Part shown: positions 26,401-39,179 of the stretch, one piece after another
Layout: every line of letters begins with the position of its first letter
How positions within the stretch are numbered: position 1 is the stretch's first letter
Assembly: GCA_019916065.1 (NCBI GenBank)
Contig: CM034233.1
Location: 14,425,009-14,489,008, forward strand
Direction: 5' to 3'
DNA: 64,000 bases
DNA from: Vitellaria paradoxa
Taxonomy: Eukaryota > Streptophyta > Magnoliopsida > Ericales > Sapotaceae
Made by a program: the position numbers and the translations under genes
The notes under the pieces: model-generated
Seen by the model: only the letters and a program-made list of their open reading frames with translations
Told to the model about the DNA's origin: nothing
The model's database searches: none

Positions 26401-28644
26401 AGTGCTTGAAAGAAGTCATGCAAGGAGTCATAGAAATTTTGAGTGGGTACTTATAACCTAATTATACAGTGGAAGTTTGGGTGGTCTCCGAAATCGGACC
26501 CGGAGTCTTACCTTTGGTAGTTGGTAAAGGGTTTTTTCATACCAATCTTGTGTTCATTATTTTTGTGATTGGTTGATTGATGTGGGTGATTCAAAAATTT
26601 CAGATATGAACCATGATCACACTTGTTGAGCATAATCATGAAACTATCAACAAGGATTACGATCCTCCAAGAAGTCCTAAGAGTTTCCAAAATTTCAACA
26701 AAAAAGAATGAAATTGGTAGTGGGGTAATTTTTGAATTTGATATGCGGAAGAGTTCATATCGTAATTGATGCATAGCACAATTTCAATTTTTAAGAGGCT
26801 GAAAATGGAAAATGGAGACAATTTTTATACAGGATCTAGTACGAGGAACTAACAAAATAGATAGAACACCTTTGTCCATGCTTTCTTCTCTCTTGCATGA
26901 GTAGCGCTGGCTTGAATACAAAATACAAATAAAATCAATCATATCTTTCTCTCTCTTTTTTTTTGGGGGGGGTGTTTGGACTTCAGAGGACATAAATTGT
27001 GGGGGAGCACAGAATTAAGATTCTTATGGAATGCATAATATGGATCACAATTGGAGATCTTACTAACATTGAACAGGCCTCATTTATCAAAGAAAAATGT
27101 CCTTCAGACTCACTTCCTGCAACGTAGCTGCAGAAATCACAATCTTGTTAATAAACTGACCGAAACATAATGCCAAACTAGAGTTGATTATCTTCTTCTC
27201 AATATAAGAATACATAAATAGTTTTCGATCCAATAACAAAAAACATACACTGTACCAGAACATTTGCCTTGCCAAGCCACATCATTTCTTTTATCCTCTT
27301 TCATTTTCTCCAAGACTCCTACTCCTAAACCTGCCCTTGGCAACTCTGTCCTCCAACCATCTCTTTTAGATTTGCTAGCAGATTGCAGCTTATCTACAAC
27401 CTGCACCAACAAGAAGCCAACAAGTTCATTAATGGAATGCAAGTATTAGATTCAGAACTAAGGAAATTTCAGCCCAAGAGGGAAAGACGGAAACCTTGTA
27501 TGGAAGGCACAGAAATTAAAATAGTTAAAAAAACATAGAACAAATATTCTTACCAGTCACATGTTGCAATTGATAGGGACCACCTAAAAGCTTAAGCTAT
27601 TGGGTATGTCAAGGGTGAACCAAGGCTTGGGCTGCCCCAGGCTATGGCCCATTTTTTTTTTTTTTTTTAGGTTCAAATTTAGCTAACTCTGTGAATTATA
27701 AGTGTTTATTTCTTTAATTTCTATTGTCCTTTTTTATATGAGCAAAAACTAGAAGTTTTTTTTTTTTTTTTTTAATAACAAAATTTTATATCAACCCAAG
27801 CGAACCCATATACTGGGGCACCCTGTGTGTCAACAGTGCATATGAATCTCTTACACGTCCCACATGAAAGATTCCCTCATGAAAGATTCCCTCTCACGTG
27901 TGGAAAGACAAGCTAAGATACCAACTGCACTAAGAGCTATTAAAACTAAAGTCAAATACTGTGTTAGGTAGAATTACCCAAAAAGCTAAGCCGGGATGGG
28001 CCAGACAATGCAAACAACCCTGTATGCGGCCGCCGGCCACCTAATGGACAAGACAAGTTAGACAACACTTTGAAATTTTCCAGCATCCGAACAACCACTA
28101 TGCACATCAAACGGGTTTGTCGCCATCCAATTCACTTAATTAAAAAAACGAAAATGCCGGTGGCCGAGGCTTTTAATTGATCAAAACAGATCACATCGCT
28201 AAGGGTAATCCAGGCATCTAAAAATTGAGTCTCTAAGCAGTAAATTACTGACCTTTTGTTTCTCGGCATTAATGTGATTCCTCACAACAGGTACCAACCT
28301 GTTGTTCAATACAAAAATCATCAAATCTGTGCCCAAAAAAATAAGAATAATAATAATAATAATGCAATATTATATACATATATATAACAAAGAGCACATA
28401 AATATATGTATATATAGGTAGGAGATTAATTGATTAATTACTTGATGGAGTTCATGAAGAACCCTAGAAGAGTGGATTTGAGTCCCTTGTCGCGAACAAG
28501 ATGGAAGAACGACTGGAGAATCCAGGAGACGAGGAGGGAGAGAGGAGGGGCGAGAAGCAGAGCAAGAGGTTCGTATTGAGACAAGAACGAATTCGCAGAA
28601 GCTCTGAGGGAACTTAGCGACGAGGATAGCGACCAAGACTCCAT
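20490..28644 (-). CDS. DPL1: sphingosine-1-phosphate lyase (15 exons, 542 aa)
   Basis: PLP-dependent lyase that splits phosphorylated long-chain bases (such as phytosphingosine-1-phosphate) into phosphoethanolamine and a fatty aldehyde at the ER, the exit step of sphingolipid breakdown. Exons in order: 28442-28644, 28253-28298, 27249-27400, 27068-27127, 25450-25674, 25213-25354, 24969-25019, 24794-24885, 23501-23627, 22578-22593, 22115-22222, 21888-21942, 21665-21811, 21376-21454, 20490-20615. Every intron is GT-AG and the phases close to 1629 nt with one stop. A hydrophobic anchor (residues about 27-50) precedes the catalytic domain. Cofactor-site motifs include [10 protein letters not shown] (197-206), HVDLCLGGF (307-315) and the Schiff-base lysine K346 in VDVHKYG. 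Length agrees with plant orthologues. Exon 10 is only 16 nt. Introns hold MITEs and retroelement debris, but the coding sequence is intact. Confidence 0.96.
20732..21319. mobile_element. nested MITEs in DPL1 intron 14
   Basis: The outer element has terminal inverted repeats GGTGTGTTTGGTATGGGGTT (left) and the complement of ATGCATTTGGTATGGGGTTA (right). Inside it (about 20846-21192) is a second element with ends like GTTGCATTTGGTTTATTTTT and, inverted, GATGTTATTTGGCTTCTTTT. It has no coding capacity. Both sets of ends resemble the GTTTGG-type MITE termini seen elsewhere in the window. Confidence 0.7.
23413..23445. repeat. (CA)n microsatellite in DPL1 intron 9
   Basis: About 16 CA dinucleotides just downstream of the exon 9 donor, considering gene orientation. 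Confidence 0.95.
24133..24254. repeat. 34-bp direct repeats in DPL1 intron 8
   Basis: GCAGGGTG(G/A)(C/G)CTATCTGG...ATTCAATGG occurs at about 24133-24166 and 24221-24254, spaced by 88 bp. Nearby sequences with GTTAGTTCCAGCTACCTG partly invert the same words. Probably a remnant of an older repeat. Confidence 0.6.
25850..26520 (+). mobile_element. retroelement remnant in DPL1 intron 4 (LTR-like)
   Basis: The stretch has an LTR-like layout: a TATA-like TATATATATACACCC near 26203-26217, a GAGAGAGA leader and a long non-coding tail ending near GGACCCGGAGTC (26495-26510). Upstream, 25880-26010 is purine-rich and weakly gag-like. No partner LTR or primer-binding site was verified. It is distinct from the intron sequence around it. 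Confidence 0.35.
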
Positions 28645-30303
28645 TGGGATGGGAATGATGAAGAGCAGAGAGGGGGCGTGTGCGAGCGAATATAGAGAAG
28701 ACGGAAGCGTGACTTGGTGATCGCTTATGGCATACGTCTATTCAGTTTTCTTTTTGGCGGGTGTTGCGGCAGTTGAGCTTGTTCATAAGGTCAACGCGCT
28801 CAATTCATTGTTGGTTCAGTTAATTTTAGCCACGACATTGGGCTTGTTTATTTTTTTATTTCCGCTGTGGTTGATTTGTTCAAAATTTGTAAAAAATTAT
28901 TTATTTTTATTTTATTATACAAACTATAAACTTAAAATTTATATCATTTTATCTCACTTTTTATCATTTCAAACACACTCCTCTTCCCTCCCCGAACGGA
29001 CACGACATTATTATTATCTTCTATTAGACAATACTGTGAAAGGAAATGACGTTGCAATCGTGTCATTAGAGCACCCATATCACCTCGTTTTTAAATTTTA
29101 ATTTTTTTTATTTTAGAGCTTAGTTTTTGTAAAAATATACATATACATATGCACATAAAACGATGTGACTATAACGTGTGAATTTTTTTAATGAAACATG
29201 GTAGTGGTTCTTTTTTTTTATTTATTTGAACCTGTTTTAACTCACACTTCTATCGCTGCAATCTTATTTATTTAAGACTGGTTAAATAATTATTTTAATG
29301 AGTTTTTTCTTCTTACCTTAAAATGATTTACTTATAATAAATTTACGTTATTTCCCTTAAAACTTTTAATCATATTCCATTATTTTTTTAAATTCTATGT
29401 TCATATATTTTGGAACTAAACCAGGAGAAACAGAATTCTAAGGCAATATTTGGCACTGCTACAAATCTTTTTTTGCACTACGGATTAACACATGACATTT
29501 TTTAGTTTGTTAAATGTTTGGTAGAATTTGTAAAAGTTAAAACAATTCAATAAAAGTTCATAAAAATTAAAAAATAATTGCTAAAAGTTGACTTTCTATT
29601 TAGTGAAAAATTTTTAAAAATTAATAAAAGTTCAAATTTTTTAATTTTAGTTGATGAGCCAAACGATCCAAAATGCAAACTCCATTACATTTACCAAAAA
29701 CAATAAGTTTACAACTTTATCATTTCATCAATTTAAATGCAAATTTAATGATTCGCGTGGTTATATAGACACTAGTTTAAAAGTTGACTTTATATGTTTA
29801 CTCATACATGATATTTATCATTCCACCAATTTAATGATATGCATGTTTATCAAAACTAAACAAAATTTATTATTTTTATATTTTTAATCAAATTTTATCA
29901 TATATTATTTTTATATTAAATATTTATATTTTTTAATACTTTTTTTGGTTATTCAAACACGATATTCTTAAACATAGCAGGCGGGCGGGCGGAAAAGAGG
30001 GGAGATAATTAGGTACAAAATGGGAAAGGTCCCCAGTCTTATACTACAAGATGAGGGTCTGTGTATTTCCAAAGTTTCCCATACAAAAAAGGAAAAATAC
30101 TAGAAGAACATTTTCTCGACAAAGCTTTTTTTGTAGTTAACATTTTCTTTTGATACAATAAAAAAAGCCAAACGTAAAATCGGAGGCTAATATAGTTAGT
30201 TTGATTGCTTACTGTTAATGTTAATGAGCTCGTTAGTAAATCACTAAAAAAAATTGAACTTTTAAATTTTCTATTTTTTCTACTAAAATTTATCAAAAAC
30301 ATA
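28645..30303. other. DPL1 5' flank and intergenic
   Basis: 28645-28730 is the likely DPL1 5' UTR and proximal promoter (purine-rich, no clear TATA). Beyond it are AT-rich repeats, including a MITE-like stretch with CTCACTTTTTATCATTTCAAACAC (28955-28980) and another beginning near 29445. A hydrophobic ORF at 28727-29101 has no recognisable domain and overlaps repeat DNA; it is not called as a gene. No other feature was seen. Confidence 0.5.
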
Positions 30304-30781
30304 TAAGTAAAATAAATATTATATACATGTGAATATAGGAATATTAAAATAGATTAATATGGAAGACTCATACCTGTTTACTTCATGATCTTATTTAATT
30401 TGTGATTACATTAATTTTGAAACTAGAAAACTAGAGTTAAATTATTAGGATTTGATCTTCCTCCCCATTGCAATCAATATAACGACTATTAATGGGAAGA
30501 ACTGTCTGTATATTGTGAAAAGAATAGACCTAACCATATATATAAAGATTAAATTCTAATCTCATTGGACCCTTTCTTAAAAGTCCTATAGTGGGCTTAA
30601 CAACTAATCCACACTAATTGTCTAACCTCATTATCCCTATTAGGTGTACATAAATCAAACAATACAGATCACAACAAAATGGGTTTTATCATGTACGTCA
30701 TCATATTTATCTTGGTTCTAACCCACTGTTGGCAAAATAAAAATTAATTAATGTACACTCAATATATAAAAAATTCTAACA
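30304..30781 (-). repeat. 3' LTR of the copia element
   Basis: About 478 bp; ends ...ATTCTAACA on the plus strand, so on the element strand it starts TGTTAGAAT. It aligns along its length with 40601-41073, with many substitutions and a few small indels, which indicates an old insertion. Confidence 0.9.
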
Positions 30782-31479
30782 TTCTCCCACTTGAGCAAAC
30801 ATTAATTATTTTTTTAATTTTAGAAAAGATTTCAAAATGACTCTTAAGTTAGAGAATATATGTGGCCATATTTTAAAGCTAAGTAAAGATTCGAAATAAC
30901 ACTTAAAATAATCCCGTCCAACAAGATAATCAATACTGAACCAAGGCAGACATTACACTAATAATTCATGCAATATCACTCATGATTACAAATATTAACG
31001 ACCTTATCAACATAGGTCACATGAGGCAGTGTGGTGGAAATTAGTATTCAACAGTTGATCTTAAAAATGTGCTAATCCCTTATCAATCTAATTCTCTTTA
31101 GATATACTCATCAAACAAGCAATAAAATTTTCCTAGTTCTTTTTAGATATACTTATCAAATAAGCAAGAGAATTTTAAGGTTCCAAATAGAAACCAATGT
31201 GTCTTGCACAAATATCACAGAAGTAAGAAAGACACATCTCAAAAATACTTAATCAATAACAAACTTAAGTATGCCAAAATATAAAAATCATTAATATATT
31301 CATGCATCAATTTTATCAAAAGAAACATAAATGATAACTTTCAATTGATTTCCATATCAATGAGAAACTAAAAGTCTCAACACCAAAAGATTCATTAATA
31401 CCCATGTTAGAAACATGTTTAAAAAATATATATAGTTCTAAATCCCTTGGTTAAGGAGTCTACCATCATCTATTCAATA

Positions 31480-33900
31480 TTAATATGCTCAATGATGATG
31501 TCACATTTCTTTACTAATCTCTAACAGGTAAATATTTGATCTCTATATGCTGAGATCCACTTGATGATTTATTATTCATTGAAAAGAAAACAATCACAAG
31601 ATTATCATAGAAAATCTTTAGTAGTCTAGCTATAAGATCAATCGCCTTGAGTTATGATATAAAATTTCACAACCAAATAGTTTGAATTGGAGCCCTAAAA
31701 TAAGGTACAAACTTAACATGGATGGTGAAAGACACTGTAAGAGTTTGCTTGACACTCTTCCATGAAACAATTCTCATAGCTAGCATAAATATGGATCACG
31801 AAATACAACTCATGTCATTCACATATTCAACAAATTCTAAATTTGAATAGCCAATAACTCACAATCACCAAATTTTCTATAAATATGCATATAATCTTTG
31901 GTTATTTGCAAATATCTCATAAATTTATTTGTAACTACCCAATGATCATTCTAGAATTCAAGAGAAACCGCCAAGAACACTCTCAGAAAAATTATATCTG
32001 GCGGGGTACATACCTGTACATGCACAAAATTAGAAACTGCACTAGCAAAATGTATGTCCTGCATAGATTTCACTTCAAAGTCATTCTTAGGACTCTAACT
32101 CCCACTAAAGTTGTCACCATTGAAAACAAGAACATCACTAGGTCTACAATTCTGTATATTAAACCTCTCAAATATATAGTTGATAAACTCTCTCTGAGAA
32201 AACTCCAGCATACCACGAAATCTATCACAGATGATTTTAATACTCAAAACAAATAAGACTTCTCCTATATCTTTCATATCAATAGTATTAGACAATAGTG
32301 GCTTAATATCTCTCAAGAGACCCAAATCAGTACTTGCAAGAAGGGTATCATCACATAAAAAACAAAGAAAATAAATTCCTCTCACTGACCTAGAATATAT
32401 GCACTAGTCAACTTTATTTTCCACAAAATCTATAGAAGTGACAATCTTATCAAACTTTAAGTAATATTGGTTTCAACTCATAAACAGATTTCATCAATTT
32501 ACACACCACGTGCTTCTTACCCATTGGGTTACACCAAATAAATTTCCTTATTTAGGCCGCCATTCAAAAAAAAAATTTGTGTTGACACCCATCTAATGAA
32601 GCTCTAAACCATAATGGACACTAGAACCATGATGATTCTTGGAACCATGATGATTCTAAATGAATCATTAGATGGAATTGGGGAAAATGTCTCATTAAAG
32701 TCAATACCCATTTGTAGCTAATAGGCTTATTACTGACTAAAAGGTCAACTAACTACCACACACCATTGTATGCCATAGACGACATCTTATATGTCATAGC
32801 ATCCATCCATATACTAGACTGAGACTTAAAATAGCACCCACATAAAGTTATTAGGTCAACTATAGAGTATTAATAGGATTAGGAGTAGGTACAATAGGAC
32901 CATCAGCATCAACAAAAATGATATCATTAATTCCTAGCTACTCATAATCATTTCTCATTACAATTATAGATAAAACTAATGGTCTGTATTTTGGGCAATA
33001 GAATAAGCATCACCTCACAACTTCTATCCTCATCAATCTAGTATGAAAGGTCTAAATCAGCTGTATCAAGCTCCAAAATTTAAGTGTCTGAAACTTAATA
33101 ATTACCAAACCCAGTATAGGACAATAGAACATGTATCTCTTAGAATGATCTAGATAGCCAACAAAAAACAACGTAGAGGTCTTAGGGTTGGTTTTCTTTC
33201 AGAAGGGATATATACCCTAACCTATGCGAGAAAACTCAAACACGAAGATGGTTAAGGCTAGACTATCTAGTAGCCCATATTTCAGAAAGTGTTTTAAAAA
33301 CAAATTTACCGGGATCTCTATTAAAAAAAAAAATACTAGATAGATTTTATGGTATCACCCCAAAGATACAAAGACAAATTTCATTAACGCATCATATTCC
33401 CCATCACGTCTTTAAGGATGCAATTACACCTTTCTACTACACCATTCTGTTAAGGACTATTAGACATGTTATATTGGGCAACAGTCCCACATTCTTGTAA
33501 GTATTTGATAAATGGTCCTATATGCTATCCTATAACAACATGTCTGTCATAATACTCACCCCACAGTCATCAAAATTGTGATCATTTTGGTAAATTTATC
33601 ATAAATACAGGCAATATAAGTGTTTGAGTTTCCAAAATTAAGAGATATTAAAATATCATCATTTATAAGCCTTTAAATTCTCTGTTTAGAAATATGACAT
33701 AGTCTCTTATGCCATAAAAAAATTATTTTAAATTTTAGATCTCTTGGATATACTATTATCATCATGAAAAAGAGATATATACTCAAAATTTGCACTAGAG
33801 TTATCCAAAATAGACTATTATGTAAAACACTACGCTTAATAATTTGAGGATTTTAAAATAATAATTAGCAATCAGAGACAAAATATGATTTAAACTTAAT
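31480..33900 (-). pseudogene. copia pol remnant (integrase, RT, RNase H)
   Basis: Minus-strand fragments show copia motifs: an integrase segment with QECGTVAQY and QNGVVER (about 33420-33510), an RT segment with CDDTLLAS, LSNTIDMKDIGEV and SQREFINYIFERFN (32095-32385), and RNase H with FFSMNNKSSSGSQHIEIKYL (about 31500-31600). Stops and frameshifts are frequent between them. No intact domain is left. Confidence 0.85.
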
Positions 33901-33914
33901 CAAGCATAAATCAT

Positions 33915-34950
33915 AAGGGATGACTCAGCGCATCATTGCCGTCTCCCATTTGGGCACAGAGTGCAACATGCTATGATGTCCCTTCAGTAAACCACCAATG
34001 AGAATACCCAAATTTGAAAAGTCAATCCCATTTAGGTAGAAAGACCCTTCTCACCCAAATATTCTCTTATCAATCACTGAATTTTAACCATTTCATTAAT
34101 ACATACAACAACCGCCTTCGGGTATATTATTATATGTAATAATACAATGGCTCTTCATGTACAAATATGTAAAAAATATCAAGAATCAACGAGCGTATCC
34201 CTTTGGACAATAACGTCAGTATCAACTAAATATCTCTCGCCATGACATATTCATACGCAAGTTGTCTATGATTGTGATTATTATTTTATGCTCTTAAAAA
34301 AATTATATGCTTAAAAAATGTGAGAAAATATATAAATAAGCACTTTAGGGCCATTAAGTAGCTCAATTAAAAAAATTCAATATTATGTAATTATAACCAG
34401 TGAGAGTAGATATTATTACTAGATCCAGAATATTAAGAAAATAGGTTATCAAAAAAAATTTTGCTCCCGCTTCTTAAAATTAGAATCATTCAATAACATG
34501 ATAATTATATTGCTATTAATAACTGCAAAAAAAACTGTTTGGCAACAAAATGACAATATGTTGACAAAATAGAAGGTAACAATTTAGTATAAATATAAAT
34601 AATAGGGGTTGCTCAGTGCATCATTATCATCTCCTCTTCAGGCAGATAGTGTAACATACTATGAAATCCCTTTCAGCTAAACACCGTATGAAAATGCCCA
34701 AATATTAAAAAAATAGTCCTCTTTAGGCAAACTAATATTTCAAAATTTAGACACTCTCAAGTCAATTGCCAAATAACATCATTTTTATTACTACACATAA
34801 TACTCCATTTGAGCAGATATTTGCATGCAATAACACAATGGATATAGTTATGTACCATAACAAGAAAATTATATTTCAATGGATGTGCTCCTTTGGGTAG
34901 TGACACCAATGTCAACCCAAAATCTTGTCATGTAATTATTTTACATAAAT
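33915..34950. repeat. imperfect tandem duplication, period about 700 bp
   Basis: Blocks at about 33915-34240 and 34612-34950 share, in the same order, GC(A/T)CA(G)TGCATCATT, a CATTTGGGCA-like stretch, ACAATGG and TCC(C/T)TTTGG segments. The copies are heavily diverged. The duplication lies within the copia internal region. Confidence 0.5.
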
Positions 34951-36831
34951 TAACTATGCCACACCTAATATGCTAATAATCATATTCTTCTGGGTGTAAA
35001 ACCAAATGTATTATGTGATCTCAAATATATTACTAAAACCATGTAAAAAAAATATTGTAGTATCCAACATAAATCATAATTTTAGTCTCCTAAAATAACT
35101 AGTAAAAGAGAGTATAATTTTTAGGAGTCTAATTGGAGATAACGCATATCACCAACAGGTTTAGAGAGTAAAAAAAAAAAAATAATTACCCAAAAAATTT
35201 CATTAAAAAACTGATGCACGACTTTCAAAAATAAAGTTGCATAATTAAGTTCAAAATAGGCCCAAAAAAACACCAAATAAGATTCAAAAATATTAAAAAA
35301 ATATTTTGTTATCTAAAATAAAAATATATCTAAAATTTTACGAAAATCAACTATCATTTTGGATGTTGAAGAATGTGCACTTAATCAATTCCTCAAAAAT
35401 ATTCAAGAAAATTAATTCCCTTTTTTGTAATTAAAGCAATATATCATGAATTTCCATCCTAAAAGTTAGGTGACAATGTTACCTCTCGAACCACGTACCC
35501 CGAATATCAAATCTCATTAACTGTAACTTCATCCTTGCCAAGTTTTATTAGGATGATATGGATTATGGAAACCTTGAATCCTTCTAGTAAGCTTATATAT
35601 ATATATATATATATCAACAATATAAGTACAGTGAAAGGTTGCATATGTATATATACTAGCAAATTCCTGTGCAAAACACGGATCGCCATCTCCTAATTTG
35701 ATCTTAAAATTTTTTAGTTTTTTTTGTCTTAATTTTATTAAAATTTATTTTTTGAAAAGCTAAAAATTACATGTGCCTAAAGATACAGAAATATAATTTA
35801 ATCTGTACATAGCTCAAATATAAATTTGTAAAATAAAATTACATGAAAGATTTATTACAAATAAATATTTGCTAGTCTTTATTATTTACTACAAATAATA
35901 TTTTAAAAAAATATTTAACAAAATATGTGAAAAGTAAAAAATTATGTTTCCATATAAAGTGACTGAAAAATAACTAAATTACAAAGAAAAATAGAAAATA
36001 ATTCTAACTATTAAATAAATTCAATAGGTAAAAATATCTTAAATTTAAATTTTGTAACTTTTTTTATCTCAAATATCTCAAATTCTAACACAAATACTAT
36101 AAAAATATATGTATCTAAAATCTTAAATTTTAAGTACATTGAAGTTGAATTTTTTTATCAAAAAAATTAAAATTTTAATTTAAATGTTTATTCATTAAAA
36201 TTAAATTTTTAAAGAATATTATTTTTAATTTTTAATTTAAGTACATTAAAATTAAATTTTAAATATTACTTTTTAACAAAAAACTTAGTTAACTGTGTCA
36301 AATATGCATCCACATAAAAAATATTTAATATTTAAAAATTAAGAAAGTGTATTGTTATATAAAGTGGAGGAAAAAACAATTAAAGTGAAAAGAAAAAATA
36401 ATCCTGACTATTAAATAAATCTATTAAGTTTGTCTCTTAAAAAAAATATTAATAGCTTTTGTCTGGCATCCCCATGTTACATACACAACAACCAAATCTT
36501 CAAAAGAATATTACTACTTATTAATTATTATCTAATAAATTAATTATTCTTATTTATTTATATATTTATTTCAAATAAAAATTTAATTTACCTTTAAAAA
36601 ATTCTCCCTCTTCCCAGCAAATTGATTTACCTTTAAAAAAATTCCCCCTCTCTCTCGTCCCTGACCCCCTCTCTCTCGTCCCTTCTCCCTTCAACCCCTT
36701 CTGCTAGCAACCTCCTCCCTCTAATTGACACGCATACATAGTCAACACCCGTGCTTTGATTGCCAACACTCCTCTTCTTTAAATGACACGTGTATAAATG
36801 TCTTGTCAGAGAAAATTCTGTCACATATGAA

Positions 36832-36989
36832 GGGTATGTTTGGAATTGTATAAAATAGTATAAAATTATAAAAATAAATATCTTGTAATTCGTGCAGTGA
36901 GTGAAAATTTTAAATTTTATTGTCTTGTAATTCGTGTTTGTAGAAATTTATAAGATTTTATTTTATTTTGGAGAGCTCCAAATAGAGCC
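36832..36989. mobile_element. MITE (GTGCAGTGAG family)
   Basis: Begins GGGTATGTTTGGAATTGTAT and ends TTTGGAGAGCTCCAAATAGAGCC. The interior carries ATTCGTGCAGTGAG, shared with the copies at 5757 and 38282 and near 41817. Confidence 0.6.
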
Positions 36990-37460
36990 GAAAATCCATC
37001 ACAAATTATTAAAAATTACTCCATAGTAACAGAACAATTCAAGTAAGGCCTGTAGTCTGCTAATTACTCGATTCACTTTCATTAAATAAAACACTGCTAG
37101 CCCAAGGCCACTTTACTTGACAGCCCTTTCAAAAAACAATATGATAGCAATGTGAAACGAAAACAAAAGCATGCTATGGCCACTCTCAACACAGGAGATC
37201 ATTATCAATAGTCGCACAGGGCATCTATCATCATCTGACCGAACTAAATATGCTTGAGCAATACAAACAGGGAAGACAGTAACAAATCAGTAATGGGTAC
37301 AAATTAATCAATCAATGTTCTTGACATACATGTATGTAAAATTTTCATTTTGCCCATAAAAAAACAAAAAGGCAACATGAAGAAGTCACACATCCCAAAA
37401 CAGTCACTAAGAAAAGAATGCACAACTTTTTGAATCAAAAATGTTAAGTGGTATTCTTTT

Positions 37461-37798
37461 GTTTGTGCCTAAAGACAAATATATATATATATATATATAA
37501 TTTAACGTAAAAATAGTGAATTTGAGAAGATTGAGAAAAAAAAATTTGAATTTGAAATTTTTTAATTGTTAAATTTGTTCAATGGACAAAATCATTTTTT
37601 TCTCTCATTCTTCTCATATCTTTTTTGAATAAATATTTGAAATAAATAAAAAATGTGATAAATACTATACAGATACATTAATTTATTTTTATTTTTATAA
37701 TTTACTTTTACACTTTTTCATTTAAATTTATTTTATAAATTTAAATTTAGACTATTTACACATTAAATTATTTTTTTTGTCTTTAGGCACAGATAATT
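37461..37798. mobile_element. MITE with TTGTGCCTAAAGACAAA terminal inverted repeats
   Basis: The left end reads GTGCCTAAAGACAAA and the right end TTTGTCTTTAGGCAC, a perfect inverted pair of about 15 bp enclosing some 300 bp of AT-rich DNA. A related GTGCCTAAAGATA occurs at 35775. It has no coding capacity. Confidence 0.7.
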
Positions 37799-38280
37799 GC
37801 TAGTATATATTATATTTTACTTATTTTATCTATTATTATTAAATAATGCATATATATCTAGTAAATAAAGTCAACTAAATTTTTTATTTAAAAAATATAT
37901 TTAAATTTTAAATTTTTAAAAATTTTATTAAAAAATAAACATTTAGAGTAAAATTTCAATTTGAATGTGGTTAAAACTTAAATTTCAAATACATAAACTT
38001 TTACATTATGTATCATTTCTCTAATAAGGAAATTTTAAATTTTAAATTTGAAATATTTTCAATTGTTTAATTTGTTAAATAGTCAGAATTATTTTTCTTT
38101 TTCTCTCACTCTTTTCATATGTTTTTAATACTTTTTATATAAAAGATTTTAAATTAATAATAAAATTTTATACTTTAATCACTTTTGATTAATGATTTTT
38201 ATTTTTATAGATTATTTTTACACTTTTTAATGTAAATTTATTTTATAAATTTAAATTTAAATTATTTACAAACTAAATTT
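37530..38280. repeat. duplicated AT-rich block, period about 500 bp
   Basis: 37540-37775 recurs in direct orientation at about 38035-38280, sharing TTTCTCTCA(T/C)TCTT-TCATAT and ATTTATTTTATAAATTTAAA. The first copy overlaps the MITE at 37461-37798, so the duplication includes most of a MITE. Confidence 0.55.
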
Positions 38281-38281
38281 T

Positions 38282-38428
38282 GGGTGTGTTTGAAATTATA
38301 TAAAATTGTAAAAGTTAATATCTCGTATTTTGTGCAGTAAGTAAAAAATTTAAATTTTATTATCTCATAATTTGTGTTTATAGAGATTTGTAAAATTTTT
38401 GTATTTTTTTTAGCTCCAAACGTGACCT
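38282..38428. mobile_element. MITE (GTGCAGTGAG family, second copy)
   Basis: Starts GGGTGTGTTTGAAATTATAT, contains TTGTGCAGTAAG and TTTGTGTTTATAGAGATTTG, and ends TAGCTCCAAACGTGACC. It aligns with the copy at 36832-36989. Confidence 0.55.
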
Positions 38429-38505
38429 ATATTTCTCTGCCTTCACAGGCAAACCGCCTCTTTTCAAAATTAACTTTCAGGCACCCCCAAGCTGCATCTT
38501 TTCCT

Positions 38506-38603
38506 CGTTCCAATTAATTTTCGGGTGAATTTGGAGTGAGATAAATTGAGAGTTCGTTCCAATTAATTTTCGGGTGAATTTGGAGTGAGATAAATTGAGA
38601 GTT
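38506..38603. repeat. perfect 49-bp tandem duplication
   Basis: Copies at 38506-38554 and 38555-38603 are identical base for base, indicating a recent event. The duplication lies at the left end of a MITE relative of the 5757-5930 element. Confidence 0.95.
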
Positions 38604-38693
38604 CGTGCAATGAAAGAAAAAAATTGATGTGATATAAAGTTAACAGAGATTTATAGAGTTTTTTGGAATTTATTTACAAACTAAACAGGGCCT
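38520..38693. mobile_element. MITE related to the 5757-5930 copy
   Basis: Shares GAGTGAGATAAATTGAGA, GTGCAATGAAAGAAAAAAATTGATGTGATATAAA and TTAACAGAGATTTATAGAG with that element. It ends in CAAACTAAACAGGGCC, the inverted counterpart of GGCCCTGTTTAG. Confidence 0.6.
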
Positions 38694-39179
38694 TCATTTC
38701 ACTTCTTTAAGATCCGAATCATGTCTTCATATTTACTCCGCATACTTACATATATATATTATATACACATCACACCATACACGAAACCCACACAAATATA
38801 TGTCTGTTTTTTTTTTTTTTGGTAATTACACAAATACATGTCTGTGTATTTACTACGCATATATGTATGTATATATATATATATATATATGCCAGTCATT
38901 GAAGTGAAGTGGCCAGCAATATTACTGGCATCAGATCAATGAAACCCTAATGTGTGCAAAAAAGACGTGCCGGTTACATACCTTTTATTTTCCACTGATC
39001 AATTTCTTCTTCATAGATAAAAACAAACGAAATCAGTATAAGTAATTTAAATCGCCAACAAATTTCGAAATGTTCCAATGATAACCAAAAACATAAACCA
39101 AAATAGAAGAAATTGATCAGAATCCAAACCAAAAACACAAATCCAACCATAAATCAGAATCCAAACCAAAACAGAAGTG

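Noticed and set aside
28727..29101. Hydrophobic 124-codon ORF as a membrane protein gene
   Set aside because: It starts in the DPL1 promoter region on the opposite strand, runs into AT-rich repeat sequence and has no family resemblance.
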